From the NCBI GenBank assembly GCA_020048155.1, contig JAIFMY010000144.1, positions 1 through 35,381 on the forward strand: 35,381 nucleotides of DNA, given 5' to 3'. Source of the stretch: Bacteroidota bacterium (GTDB lineage: Bacteria; Bacteroidota; Bacteroidia; Bacteroidales; DYOH01). A program made the translations under genes and the position numbers. Below are positions 15,790 through 22,913 of this stretch, one piece after another. Each line of letters starts with the position of its first letter. Positions within the stretch are counted from its first letter, which is position 1. The notes under the pieces are model-generated. The model searched no databases, had not been told where the DNA came from, and saw only the letters and a program-made list of their open reading frames with translations.

Positions 15790-16116
15790 TTAGGCTTGTT
15801 CAGTATGGTCTTTCTTTTCTGTTTCTGAAAGAGCAGCTTCTAATTCTTCAATTCTTTTTTCGAGTGCGGTCAAATCTTTAGAAGTAGCAAGGCTGAAATT
15901 TTTCACTACTTTTTCAACGGCTGTTTTTAGTTGGCCTTCAAGTTCATCTCTTTTAGACTCGGTGTTGTTGAAGAAATCTTCAACCAGTTTTTTACCTTCA
16001 GATGTTGAGATCTTGTTTTCGTCTACCAATTGGTCTATGGTTTTTTGAACTTTGTCTTTGGTAAGAGAAATAAGACCAACGCCTGTGTACACAAATTTTT
16101 TGAATAAACTTTCCAT
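15790..16116 (-). CDS. Phasin-like small coiled-coil protein (paralog 2)
   Basis: This 108-residue protein is a tandem duplicate of the preceding one: about 50 of the first 100 aligned positions are identical without gaps, including FVYTGVGL and NTESK.DELE. It has the same layout of N-terminal amphipathic segment, helical middle (SEGKKLVEDFFNNTESKRDELE) and coiled coil (TSKDLTALEKRIEELEAAL). It lacks the basic tail and ends acidic instead (EKKDHTEQA). The two could form hetero-oligomers. It is the first gene of the pair, and no clear promoter was found in the A+T-rich 280 bp upstream. Confidence 0.75.
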   Translation of the reverse strand: MESLFKKFVYTGVGLISLTKDKVQKTIDQLVDENKISTSEGKKLVEDFFNNTESKRDELEGQLKTAVEKVVKNFSLATSKDLTALEKRIEELEAALSETEKKDHTEQA

Positions 16117-16396
16117 GTGATGTAATATTTTAAATTGTAAAACTTCGTTTCTATAACCCGGTTTGGTAAATTTTGAGTTTTTCTTTGTGGTGCCTTATTT
16201 GTTTGTTGCCAATAAATAAAGCATTTATAATAAATAATTTAACCAAACAATTATGGCCGAAAGATATGACAATTTTTAAAAAAATACTATTCATGCATAG
16301 GATTTTTTTATATATTATATAACATATATGTCCATCCTTTTTTTGATTTAAAAATAGTTATATAGGTGTTCGGGAAAAATAAATTGTACTATAAAC

Positions 16397-17323
16397 TCAG
16401 GTATTAAGCTTATTTTTGATAAACACCGTGATTTTATCAACAGCATCTCCGGCTTCGGGAACTATGCGCTGAAAGAGGTGCCACCAATGCATGAGGCCGT
16501 CCCATGTTTGTAAGGTTACATCTATACCCGATTCAGTAGCTTTGGCTGCGAGTCTGCGGCCATCGTCATAAAGCATTTCTGATGTACTTACTTGTATCAG
16601 AAGCGGGGCAATGTTGGTAAGGTCGGCAAATAAAGGTGAAATATGGGGATGATTGAGCGGGAAATCGCCGGCATAAAGTCTGGCAAATTTTTTCATTTTG
16701 AGTATATCTACCAGTGGATCATGGCCTGAGTTGTTGTATATAGAATCGGCTGTGGCTGTTAGGTCTACCCAAGGAGACAGGCATATGGCTGCCGATGGTT
16801 GTGGTAGGCCTTTCTCTTTGAGCATTACCAGCAGGGCTATGGTAAGCCCTCCTCCGGCTGAATCGCCTCCAATGATTATGTTCTCTGGTTTTTTTCCCCT
16901 GTTCAGCAATGATTTATATGCTGAAAGAGCATCTTCAAGGGCTGCTGGAAATGGGTTTTCGGGAGCTTTGCGGTAATCTACTAATAGTGCTACAACTCCT
17001 GATTTTTTGGCAATTTTGCCAACCATTGAACGGTGCGAGTGGGTAGAGCCTATGGTATAGCCTCCTCCATGAAAGTATAGCAGAATCTTGTTCCTGTCGG
17101 CATTGTTGGGAACCAATAGGTCGGCATCTATGCGGTTTATGCTGCCTTTTATTTCTATCTGTACTTGTTTCTGATGTACCCCCCAAGGCAATAGGTAGAA
17201 AAACGTACCCATTTCGAGGAGATGCCTCATGTGATGTATTTCTGGGGTTTTGCCTTTTTCTTTTAATGGTTTGGCGGCGCTGTTGAGTATATTCCTAATA
17301 GATTCGTGCTGACGAGAAGCCAT
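16397..17323 (-). CDS. Alpha/beta-hydrolase, HSL (GDXG) family esterase/lipase
   Basis: The 308-residue protein has the hormone-sensitive-lipase family oxyanion motif YFHGGGYTIGS, the nucleophile elbow GGDSAGGGL (catalytic Ser), an acidic-residue region STSEMLYDDGRRLA for the catalytic Asp, and DGLMHWWHLF near the end for the catalytic His. It lacks a signal peptide and is probably cytosolic. The preferred substrate is unknown; the family hydrolyses short- to medium-chain esters. The upstream region has a TACATTTG -7 element and a perfect 15-bp palindrome, suggesting its own regulated promoter despite following the acyltransferase gene on the same strand. Confidence 0.9.
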   Translation of the reverse strand: MASRQHESIRNILNSAAKPLKEKGKTPEIHHMRHLLEMGTFFYLLPWGVHQKQVQIEIKGSINRIDADLLVPNNADRNKILLYFHGGGYTIGSTHSHRSMVGKIAKKSGVVALLVDYRKAPENPFPAALEDALSAYKSLLNRGKKPENIIIGGDSAGGGLTIALLVMLKEKGLPQPSAAICLSPWVDLTATADSIYNNSGHDPLVDILKMKKFARLYAGDFPLNHPHISPLFADLTNIAPLLIQVSTSEMLYDDGRRLAAKATESGIDVTLQTWDGLMHWWHLFQRIVPEAGDAVDKITVFIKNKLNT

Positions 17324-17355
17324 AATTGTGATTATTCACTGATGTAATAAATATC

Positions 17356-17388
17356 CAAATGTATACATTAATATTCGTTTTAAACGAA
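17356..17388 (-). promoter_or_regulatory. Promoter and palindromic operator candidate for the esterase gene
   Basis: On the minus strand a perfect palindrome, TTCGTTT-A-AAACGAA (17374-17388), lies 10 bp upstream of TACATTTG (17356-17363), a match to TAnnTTTG. It occupies the place of the -33 region. The predicted start is about 25 nt before the ATG. The arms are too close (1-nt centre) for a good RNA hairpin, so a protein-binding site is more likely than a terminator of the acyltransferase gene. Confidence 0.5.
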
Positions 17389-17413
17389 CATTCTTAAGTC
17401 CGGGGTCAATATT

Positions 17414-18655
17414 TTACTTTACCACCCGGTGGTGTGCCGGCGCCTTGCTTATTTTATTGCCACGGTATCCATTGATTGCCAATGGTATATAGCCAAGTAT
17501 TGGGATAAAAAATGCAAAACTAAGCGGATTTCGTATCATCCAGTACAGCAGTCGAAGCGGAGTTACTTTTAGCTTTACGTCTATTTCACCATTTTGGTAT
17601 CTACGGTCGAATTCTATAAAACTAATGGGCCAGCTAAGCGGAAGTACATGGGGAATGAGTTTCCAGTTTTTCAGCAAGCCTTTCAGCAGGTTGCCCCAGT
17701 CGTAAGGTTTTTGCCCGTATTGCTTTACTGCTTCATTCATTTCGGCTTGCATGCGGGTGCGTACTTTCTCAGCTAGTTGTGTAAAATCTTCATTGGTGAG
17801 CTCACTCTCTGGTTTTTCGAGCCACTCCCAAGGGCGCAGGGCTTTGCCTTTTACAAAAGTAAGTTGTGCCGGAAATGCAATATAAAACACCCACGGCTGT
17901 AAAAGTAAAAGTAAGGTGATGGGGCCTAGTGGCAAAAACGGGATGCCTACTTTATTTACCCATTTATTTACTGTTTTTGAGCTATAGGTGTATGGGTCTA
18001 TATATTCGGCGTTTATGGTATGCACAGGGTGTATTTCAGTCTTGTACTTGACGCTCATTTTTACGAATGATGTGCGAAATGTCTGAAGTTGGTATTTTTT
18101 ATCGAAACCTTTCCCTATTCCGGGCACTCCCTCGGGATATATAAGCACATGAGCATCTTCTTGGTACATCATGGTTTCGAAATTCTGAAATGTAGCATCT
18201 ACAGCACCTACTCTGTGCCAGAGCTCTTCTAACTGAAACGGATTCATGAATTTTGAAAAAGATAACATGGGCGAGGACAGAGCACGAATAGAGGTTTTAT
18301 CATAATTTACCTTTTCGTTGTAGTTGTATCCGAATACTATGGCATCCCACGGAAAAGCCATTCCGCTGTGGTTGCTTGCAAATATGAGCGGTCGCTTGGG
18401 GTTGTTTCGCACGAGTGGTTTTTCAAATCCTACGTATTTTGGCCTGAACCACAAATCGTTGATGGGCTTGAATAGGTTATTGGTAATAGCACGGGCAAAA
18501 TGTAAGTTAAATTGTTTGTCCTTATTTTTCAGATTCTCAAGAATTTCGGTACTGGTCTGCACATTGTCAGAATCTTGTCCTGTGGCTATATCTGCTTGGT
18601 TTTGTTGCATCTCATTCATCTTCCTGATGAGTTCAGAATTTGTTAATCTGCTCAT
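17414..18655 (-). CDS. PlsC-like glycerolipid acyltransferase
   Basis: I start at the ATG at 18655 (MSRLTNSEL, 413 residues); the track start is an upstream TTG that would run into the divergent PqqD-like gene. The acyltransferase motifs are FASNHSGMAFPWDA (His96, Asp104) and IYPEGVPGIGKGF (Glu of block III). The His and Asp are separated by seven residues rather than the classical four of PlsC, a spacing seen in DGAT2/TMEM68-like relatives with NHSG..P.D. A hydrophobic segment near LGPITLLLLLQPWVFYIAF and another near LSFAFFIPILGYIPLAI suggest membrane association. The acceptor lipid is unknown. Confidence 0.85.
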   Translation of the reverse strand: MSRLTNSELIRKMNEMQQNQADIATGQDSDNVQTSTEILENLKNKDKQFNLHFARAITNNLFKPINDLWFRPKYVGFEKPLVRNNPKRPLIFASNHSGMAFPWDAIVFGYNYNEKVNYDKTSIRALSSPMLSFSKFMNPFQLEELWHRVGAVDATFQNFETMMYQEDAHVLIYPEGVPGIGKGFDKKYQLQTFRTSFVKMSVKYKTEIHPVHTINAEYIDPYTYSSKTVNKWVNKVGIPFLPLGPITLLLLLQPWVFYIAFPAQLTFVKGKALRPWEWLEKPESELTNEDFTQLAEKVRTRMQAEMNEAVKQYGQKPYDWGNLLKGLLKNWKLIPHVLPLSWPISFIEFDRRYQNGEIDVKLKVTPLRLLYWMIRNPLSFAFFIPILGYIPLAINGYRGNKISKAPAHHRVVK

Positions 18656-18718
18656 GTCACCCGATTTTTTTATTTGAAAATTTTCTGATTGTACGAAATT
18701 TATTATTGTTTTGTTGCG

Positions 18719-18726
18719 TATTTTTG
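18719..18726 (+). promoter_or_regulatory. Candidate -7 element (TATTTTTG) for the PqqD-like gene
   Basis: TATTTTTG matches TAnnTTTG and lies 39 bp before the ATG at 18766, in the 110-bp region shared with the divergent acyltransferase gene. No TTTG was found at 17-23 bp upstream. Confidence 0.4.
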
Positions 18727-18765
18727 CATAAATCCCAATTTGTACAACCTGTGGAAATATATGAA

Positions 18766-19035
18766 ATGATTTTAGAAAAACCAAATAATTTATTGGAATA
18801 TCATATTGAAAATGAACTTATACTTGTGCCCATAGTAAACAATGTTGCTCAAATGGAATTCATGTATGTTCTGAATGATTCTGCGGCTTTTATATGGTCG
18901 AATGTTGAAAAATTCGAGAAAGTTGAAGAACTATCACGTGCTATGAGCTTTGTGTTTGATGTGCCTGAAACTGATGCTTTGAATGATATATACGAATTTA
19001 TAGAAGATATAAAGAACCTGGCCAACAAAACCTAA
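18766..19035 (+). CDS. PqqD-like small protein
   Basis: I use the ATG at 18766 (MILEKPNNLLEYHIENE, 90 residues). The track start at 18640 would overlap the divergent acyltransferase gene and encode an unlikely cysteine-rich leader. The pattern ELILVPI...MYVLNDSAAFIWSNVE...FDVPETDALNDIYEFIEDIK fits the PqqD fold (PF05402): beta hairpin, the 'LN..ga.IW.l.dg' helix and a C-terminal winged-helix part. PqqD-like domains bind leader peptides of RiPP precursors (RRE). No radical SAM enzyme, peptidase or precursor is visible beside it, so its role is unknown. It is divergent from the acyltransferase and converges on a small membrane protein gene. Confidence 0.75.
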   Translation: MILEKPNNLLEYHIENELILVPIVNNVAQMEFMYVLNDSAAFIWSNVEKFEKVEELSRAMSFVFDVPETDALNDIYEFIEDIKNLANKT

Positions 19036-19048
19036 TTTAACCGACATA

Positions 19049-19354
19049 TTAAATATATCGTCGCGGTATGAGCATAGTAATGGTTAACCCTATTTGACCA
19101 AACAAACCTAAGGCTATCCCAAGCCAAATGCGTTGCTTTTTGTGTATTACCAATGAGGTGGTGCTTATAATAAAAGCTACACGACTTATAAGAAAAGATA
19201 CTATCAATATCGATTCGTAGAATTCCATGATTGAAATGTCTATGTAGCTCATCATGTAAGCTGCTACCATAAGTATAGTGGCTACAAAGGTGATGTGTGA
19301 CACTATTGCAATGATACCTGCAATCCAGCTTATTTTCAATGTTCGATCCATCAT
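19049..19354 (-). CDS. Small membrane protein of unknown function
   Basis: This 101-residue protein is not recognised. It has three likely membrane helices, about ISWIAGIIAIVSHITFVATILMVAAYMM, ILIVSFLISRVAFIISTTSLVI and IWLGIALGLFGQIGLTITMLI, with a short basic C-terminus (PRRYI). The second Met (19351) is an equally good start. Its upstream DNA contains an 8-bp direct repeat spaced by one helical turn (19375-19393). The gene ends 13 bp from the PqqD-like stop, in convergent orientation. Confidence 0.65.
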   Translation of the reverse strand: MMDRTLKISWIAGIIAIVSHITFVATILMVAAYMMSYIDISIMEFYESILIVSFLISRVAFIISTTSLVIHKKQRIWLGIALGLFGQIGLTITMLIPRRYI

Positions 19355-19721
19355 TCTAAAGCAATTTATTTACCTTGCATATCTTTTGCATATGCTAGCT
19401 AGGGTTTAATATTTTTAAAAATACAACAAAAATTCTTTCAGTGCAATTCCGTTTTTTAAGTTCAAAACTCGTACCGAAGATAAATAACTTCTAATATAAA
19501 ATGCAAATCAATATTAACACTTTTTAAATATTAGTTGAAGTATGTTCGAAGTTTCGGAATTTGTACCTACTGGCAAAATTCATTATACTTACATTCTCTT
19601 TGTATGTACAGGGGTTTGTGGGTAAAGTATGGAATCGCATCACCAACTATTGGCTAGCAAGCTCTCATACAAAGCTAATGGTTTTTACAAAATGTATTAA
19701 AAAAAATTACTGAAATATATT
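19355..19721. other. 367-bp intergenic region between two divergent genes
   Basis: This A+T-rich gap separates the small membrane protein (-) from the M3 oligopeptidase (+). It holds the direct repeat TTGCATAT...TTGCATAT at 19375-19393 and adjoining palindromes (GCATATGC, CTAGCTAG). I see no exact TAnnTTTG near the oligopeptidase start, no convincing ORF and no RNA gene. Confidence 0.5.
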
Positions 19722-21722
19722 ATGAAAACGAACTTGTTTAATGCAGATCAATTAAATATTAGATACTCAAGTATTTCGGCTGAGGATATTCGTATGGCAA
19801 CCTCAGACATTGAAGTGTTTGTAAATCAGAAGTTATATGAAATCAATACTTCTTCGCATGTACTCACCTCGGTGACTGAAAGGATCCATTTTATAGATGA
19901 TATATTTGGAAATGCTGACCAGTTGCTTGGTACTATCAATTTACTTGCTTTTGTACTACCTCTTCAGGAGCCGCGCTTGGCTGCTCAAGAATCAATGGCA
20001 GGTATCGGGAAAATTATGAATCAGCTTTGGCTCAATAAGGATATTTATAGTTTCCTGAAAAATACTGAACATGCCTTGGGGTACGAAAATATTAGCCCGG
20101 TACAAAAACGATTGCTGAACAATCTGATTCGTGAGTTCGAAAACAATGGTGTACATCTGGAAGAAGAAAAGCGCAAAGCAGTGCACAATATTTTGGACAG
20201 GCTTTCTGAACTGGATGTGATTTTTGAATCGAATATAGCCGATTATAACGACCATCTTATTCTGGATGAATCTGATATGGCCGGACTTCCGGATGATTAC
20301 AGGCAGGCGCGTATAACTCCTGAGGGGAACTATAGCATTGGAATGAGCTACCCGGATTATCGTCCGTTTATGAAATATGCTCATTCGCAAAATGCAAGAA
20401 AACAGCTGTTTATGAAATTCATGAACAGAGCCTCCGATACCAATTCTCATGTACTGAATGAGATTATTGCTCTACGAAAACAACTGGCTGGCCAACTTAA
20501 CTACCAGTCTTATGCTCAGTATGCTTTGAACAACAAAATGGCAAAATTGCCAGAAAATGTGTGGAATTTTGAAATGGATTTGCTCGAGAAAGTTAGAAAT
20601 AAAGCCAACTCTGACTTACAAATACTTACTGAAGTGAAGAAAAGGTTGAATTGGGACTTACCTAATTTGGTTTTTCAGTGGGAAGCATCTTATCTGACCG
20701 ATTTGGTATTGCGTGAGCATTATCAGCTCGATGATTTGTTGCTGAAACAGTATTTTGAGTTGGAATCAGTAGTAAAAGGTACTTTTGAGGTGGCGAACAA
20801 GTTATTTGGCGTGAGTATTATAGAAAGTAAGCACCCGTATGTATGGCATCCCGATGTTCGTTTCTACGAAGTTATTCAGAATGGGGCAGTTATCGGTCAG
20901 TTTTATCTCGATTTGTATCCGCGCGACAATAAATTCTCACATGCTGCAATGTTTCCAATGGTGCCTGGCAAATACATGGCCGACAATCAGAAAAAAATTC
21001 CGGTAGCAGCGCTCGTTTGCAATTTTCCAATGCCTTTTGCACATACTCCTTCGCTCCTGGGACACAGAGATGTAGTTACGTTTTTTCATGAATTTGGGCA
21101 TTTATTGCATGGTTTACTAACTACTTCAGAATTTTCGATGATGGCTGGCACAAGTGTTGCACGCGATTTTGTGGAAACTCCTTCACAACTTTTCGAGAAT
21201 TGGGCATGGGAATACGAATCACTCAGCTTATTTGCTCGTCATTACCAGACTGGCGAAGTGTTGCCAATAGCATTGCACCAGAAAATGGTGAATGCGAAAC
21301 TTTTCAACTCTGGACTTGATACTTTGCAACAGCTTTTTTATGGAGTGCTCGATATGACCCTTCATGATAGGTTTCTGCCTGATGAGTCTATGCAAATCAA
21401 CGATGTGGTGCGTAATCTTCAGAATAAGTTATTGTTGTTTCCTTTTGAAGAGGGCACTCATTTTGAATGTAGCTTTGGCCACTTGAGTGGCTATGCTGCT
21501 GCATACTATGGTTATATGTGGGCAAAAGTATATGCAGAGGACATTTTTTCTGTATTTCGTGCACAAGGTGTATTTAGTATTGAACATGGTACTAAGCTGC
21601 GTGAAGATATACTTTCGAAGGGATCTACTGTGGACGAAATGGACCAAATCATTCATTTTTTAGGAAGGAAGCCTTCTAACCTACCATTTTTGGAAAGTAT
21701 AGGATGCGCTAATATTGGATGA
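19722..21722 (+). CDS. M3-family zinc oligopeptidase (thimet/oligopeptidase A-like)
   Basis: The 666-residue protein is a cytosolic M3 metallopeptidase that degrades short peptides. The zinc motif HEFGH is at residues 456-460 in TFFHEFGHLLHGLL. The third ligand Glu lies in FVETPSQLFENWAWE. The substrate-contact region near the C-terminus reads FGHLSGYAAAYYGYMWAKVYAEDIF, matching the usual GYAAGYYSYLW...A.D.F motif. The length is typical (670-700). There is no signal peptide. The gene is monocistronic by context and is followed by a perfect 12-bp hairpin. Confidence 0.95.
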   Translation: MKTNLFNADQLNIRYSSISAEDIRMATSDIEVFVNQKLYEINTSSHVLTSVTERIHFIDDIFGNADQLLGTINLLAFVLPLQEPRLAAQESMAGIGKIMNQLWLNKDIYSFLKNTEHALGYENISPVQKRLLNNLIREFENNGVHLEEEKRKAVHNILDRLSELDVIFESNIADYNDHLILDESDMAGLPDDYRQARITPEGNYSIGMSYPDYRPFMKYAHSQNARKQLFMKFMNRASDTNSHVLNEIIALRKQLAGQLNYQSYAQYALNNKMAKLPENVWNFEMDLLEKVRNKANSDLQILTEVKKRLNWDLPNLVFQWEASYLTDLVLREHYQLDDLLLKQYFELESVVKGTFEVANKLFGVSIIESKHPYVWHPDVRFYEVIQNGAVIGQFYLDLYPRDNKFSHAAMFPMVPGKYMADNQKKIPVAALVCNFPMPFAHTPSLLGHRDVVTFFHEFGHLLHGLLTTSEFSMMAGTSVARDFVETPSQLFENWAWEYESLSLFARHYQTGEVLPIALHQKMVNAKLFNSGLDTLQQLFYGVLDMTLHDRFLPDESMQINDVVRNLQNKLLLFPFEEGTHFECSFGHLSGYAAAYYGYMWAKVYAEDIFSVFRAQGVFSIEHGTKLREDILSKGSTVDEMDQIIHFLGRKPSNLPFLESIGCANIG

Positions 21723-21808
21723 TCAAATGTTTAGAAATTTACTTTATTGATGAAACTGCATTAAAAGTGCGATTTAAGGCTTGTTATCAATGTAGCTATT
21801 TGTTTTCA

Positions 21809-21840
21809 AGCTTTCCGAAAAATGATGCTTTCGGAAAGCT
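21809..21840. terminator. Perfect stem-loop between the M3 peptidase and yitT genes
   Basis: AGCTTTCCGAAA and TTTCGGAAAGCT form a perfect 12-bp stem with an 8-nt loop (AATGATGC). It lies 86 bp after the peptidase stop and 46 bp after the yitT-like stop, in a convergent gap. There is no strong U-tract on either side. It probably ends both transcripts. Confidence 0.7.
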
Positions 21841-21886
21841 ATTGCGCTTAATAACCTATTCTGAGATTCTAAGATTCAAGGCTTTG

Positions 21887-22780
21887 TTAGTCTGCTTTTG
21901 GAGTAAGCGATTTGAAACCTTTGCCCAGTATTTCAGTTGCTTCTATTACTGTTACAAAGGCTTTTGGATCTATTCGCCTTACATGCATTTTTAGTATTTC
22001 TGCCTCGCGACGTCCCATTACGCTGAAAACCACTTTCTTTTCGTTGTTTGAGTACATACCGGTAGCTTCAAAAAGTGTGGCTCCGCGTTGAATATTATTT
22101 ATAAGTACTTTGCCTATTTCTTCGTATTTGTCGGAGAAAATAATTACCGCTTTCTGACCCGCCGCTCCTTGCAAAACTACATCTATGGTTTTAGCCAGAA
22201 TATATATGACCAGCAGCGAGTATAGCGGTATTGTCCAATCTTGAAATGCTACAAGGCTTAGGCTTACGATAATGGAATCTACTATAAGAGTGAGTTGACT
22301 TAGTGGCATGTAGGTGTATTTTTCGAGAATTAGGGCTATGATGGATGTTCCGCCTGCAGTAGCCCTTGCTTTGAATAGGAGACCCACACCGGCTCCTATG
22401 AGCAAACCACCGAATATAGACGAAAGTAGAATGTCGTTGGGAACCAGGGGTTTAGTTCCGTTGTAATAGGTGAGTAGATCAATAAAAACTGCTGTAAGTA
22501 CAAAGCCTGTAACTGTTTTTACACCAAATTTAGGCCCTAAAATTTTGGTTCCCAGCAATGTGAGGGGTATATTGAAAGCCAGTGACATGACACCGATGGG
22601 AATGCCAAACTTATGATACAATACTATAGAAATACCAAATATGCCACCCGGTACAATCTTGTGTGGGGTTATAAAAAATACGTAGCCTACTGCCAGCATA
22701 AGTGCACCAATAATAATATAGCTATATACTTTAAACCATTCTGCAGTGAATAGTTTCTCTTTAGTAATATATCCTGACAT
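21887..22780 (-). CDS. YitT-family membrane protein (DUF161 plus DUF2179)
   Basis: I use the ATG at 22780 (MSGYITKEKLF, 297 residues). The track ATG at 22840 lies in the loop of the upstream gene's terminator and is unlikely to be transcribed in the right context. About five membrane helices form the N-terminal part (for example IIIGALMLAVGYVFFI, GGLLIGAGVGLLFKARATAGGTS), followed by a soluble C-terminal DUF2179-type domain (VIIFSDKYEEIGKVLINNIQ, VVFSVMGRREAEILKMHVRRIDPKAFV). YitT-family proteins are widespread and of unclear function. A TATTTTTG -7 candidate lies just upstream. Confidence 0.92.
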   Translation of the reverse strand: MSGYITKEKLFTAEWFKVYSYIIIGALMLAVGYVFFITPHKIVPGGIFGISIVLYHKFGIPIGVMSLAFNIPLTLLGTKILGPKFGVKTVTGFVLTAVFIDLLTYYNGTKPLVPNDILLSSIFGGLLIGAGVGLLFKARATAGGTSIIALILEKYTYMPLSQLTLIVDSIIVSLSLVAFQDWTIPLYSLLVIYILAKTIDVVLQGAAGQKAVIIFSDKYEEIGKVLINNIQRGATLFEATGMYSNNEKKVVFSVMGRREAEILKMHVRRIDPKAFVTVIEATEILGKGFKSLTPKAD

Positions 22781-22808
22781 TAGTTTTGTGTTGATTAATA
22801 ATTTGGGG

Positions 22809-22816
22809 CAAAAATA
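22809..22816 (-). promoter_or_regulatory. Candidate -7 element (TATTTTTG) for yitT
   Basis: On the minus strand TATTTTTG matches TAnnTTTG and sits 28 bp before the chosen ATG. It is embedded in the U-tract of the preceding terminator, and no TTTG occurs at the expected upstream spacing. Confidence 0.35.
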
Positions 22817-22817
22817 A

Positions 22818-22855
22818 AACCTGTCTTTTTCATAAAGCATGAAAAAAGACAGGTT
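22818..22855 (-). terminator. Intrinsic terminator of the alkaline phosphatase gene
   Basis: On the minus strand AACCTGTCTTTTTTCAT pairs with ATGAAAAAGACAGGTT (16-17 bp, one bulged base) around a 5-nt loop. It is followed directly by TTATTTTTG, a T-rich tail. It lies 58 bp after the phosphatase stop, so it is a textbook factor-independent terminator for that gene. Confidence 0.85.
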
Positions 22856-22913
22856 GTAACATAAATATAATGTATAACACTTACAGCTTGCAAGCTGCTG
22901 AGCTGGCGGGCTA

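Noticed and set aside
15396-16116. Calling the phasin-like pair true PHA-granule proteins.
   Set aside because: No PHA synthase, thiolase or reductase gene is in the window, and the UbiB neighbour points to another role.
18640-18765. Upstream extension of the PqqD-like ORF (MLICSCHPIFLF...).
   Set aside because: It overlaps the divergent acyltransferase start, has no homology-like pattern, and contains the likely promoter of the PqqD-like gene.
21719-21994. 91-residue plus-strand ORF starting at the stop of the M3 peptidase (ATGA overlap).
   Set aside because: It spans the perfect terminator hairpin, overlaps the convergent yitT gene by about 110 bp, and its composition (Cys/Phe-rich, no motif) looks like a shadow frame.
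22884-22897. Palindrome CAGCTTGCAAGCTG close to the phosphatase stop.
   Set aside because: It has no loop, so it cannot form a normal hairpin; the strong terminator 30 bp further on explains transcript ending. It was not listed as a separate operator.
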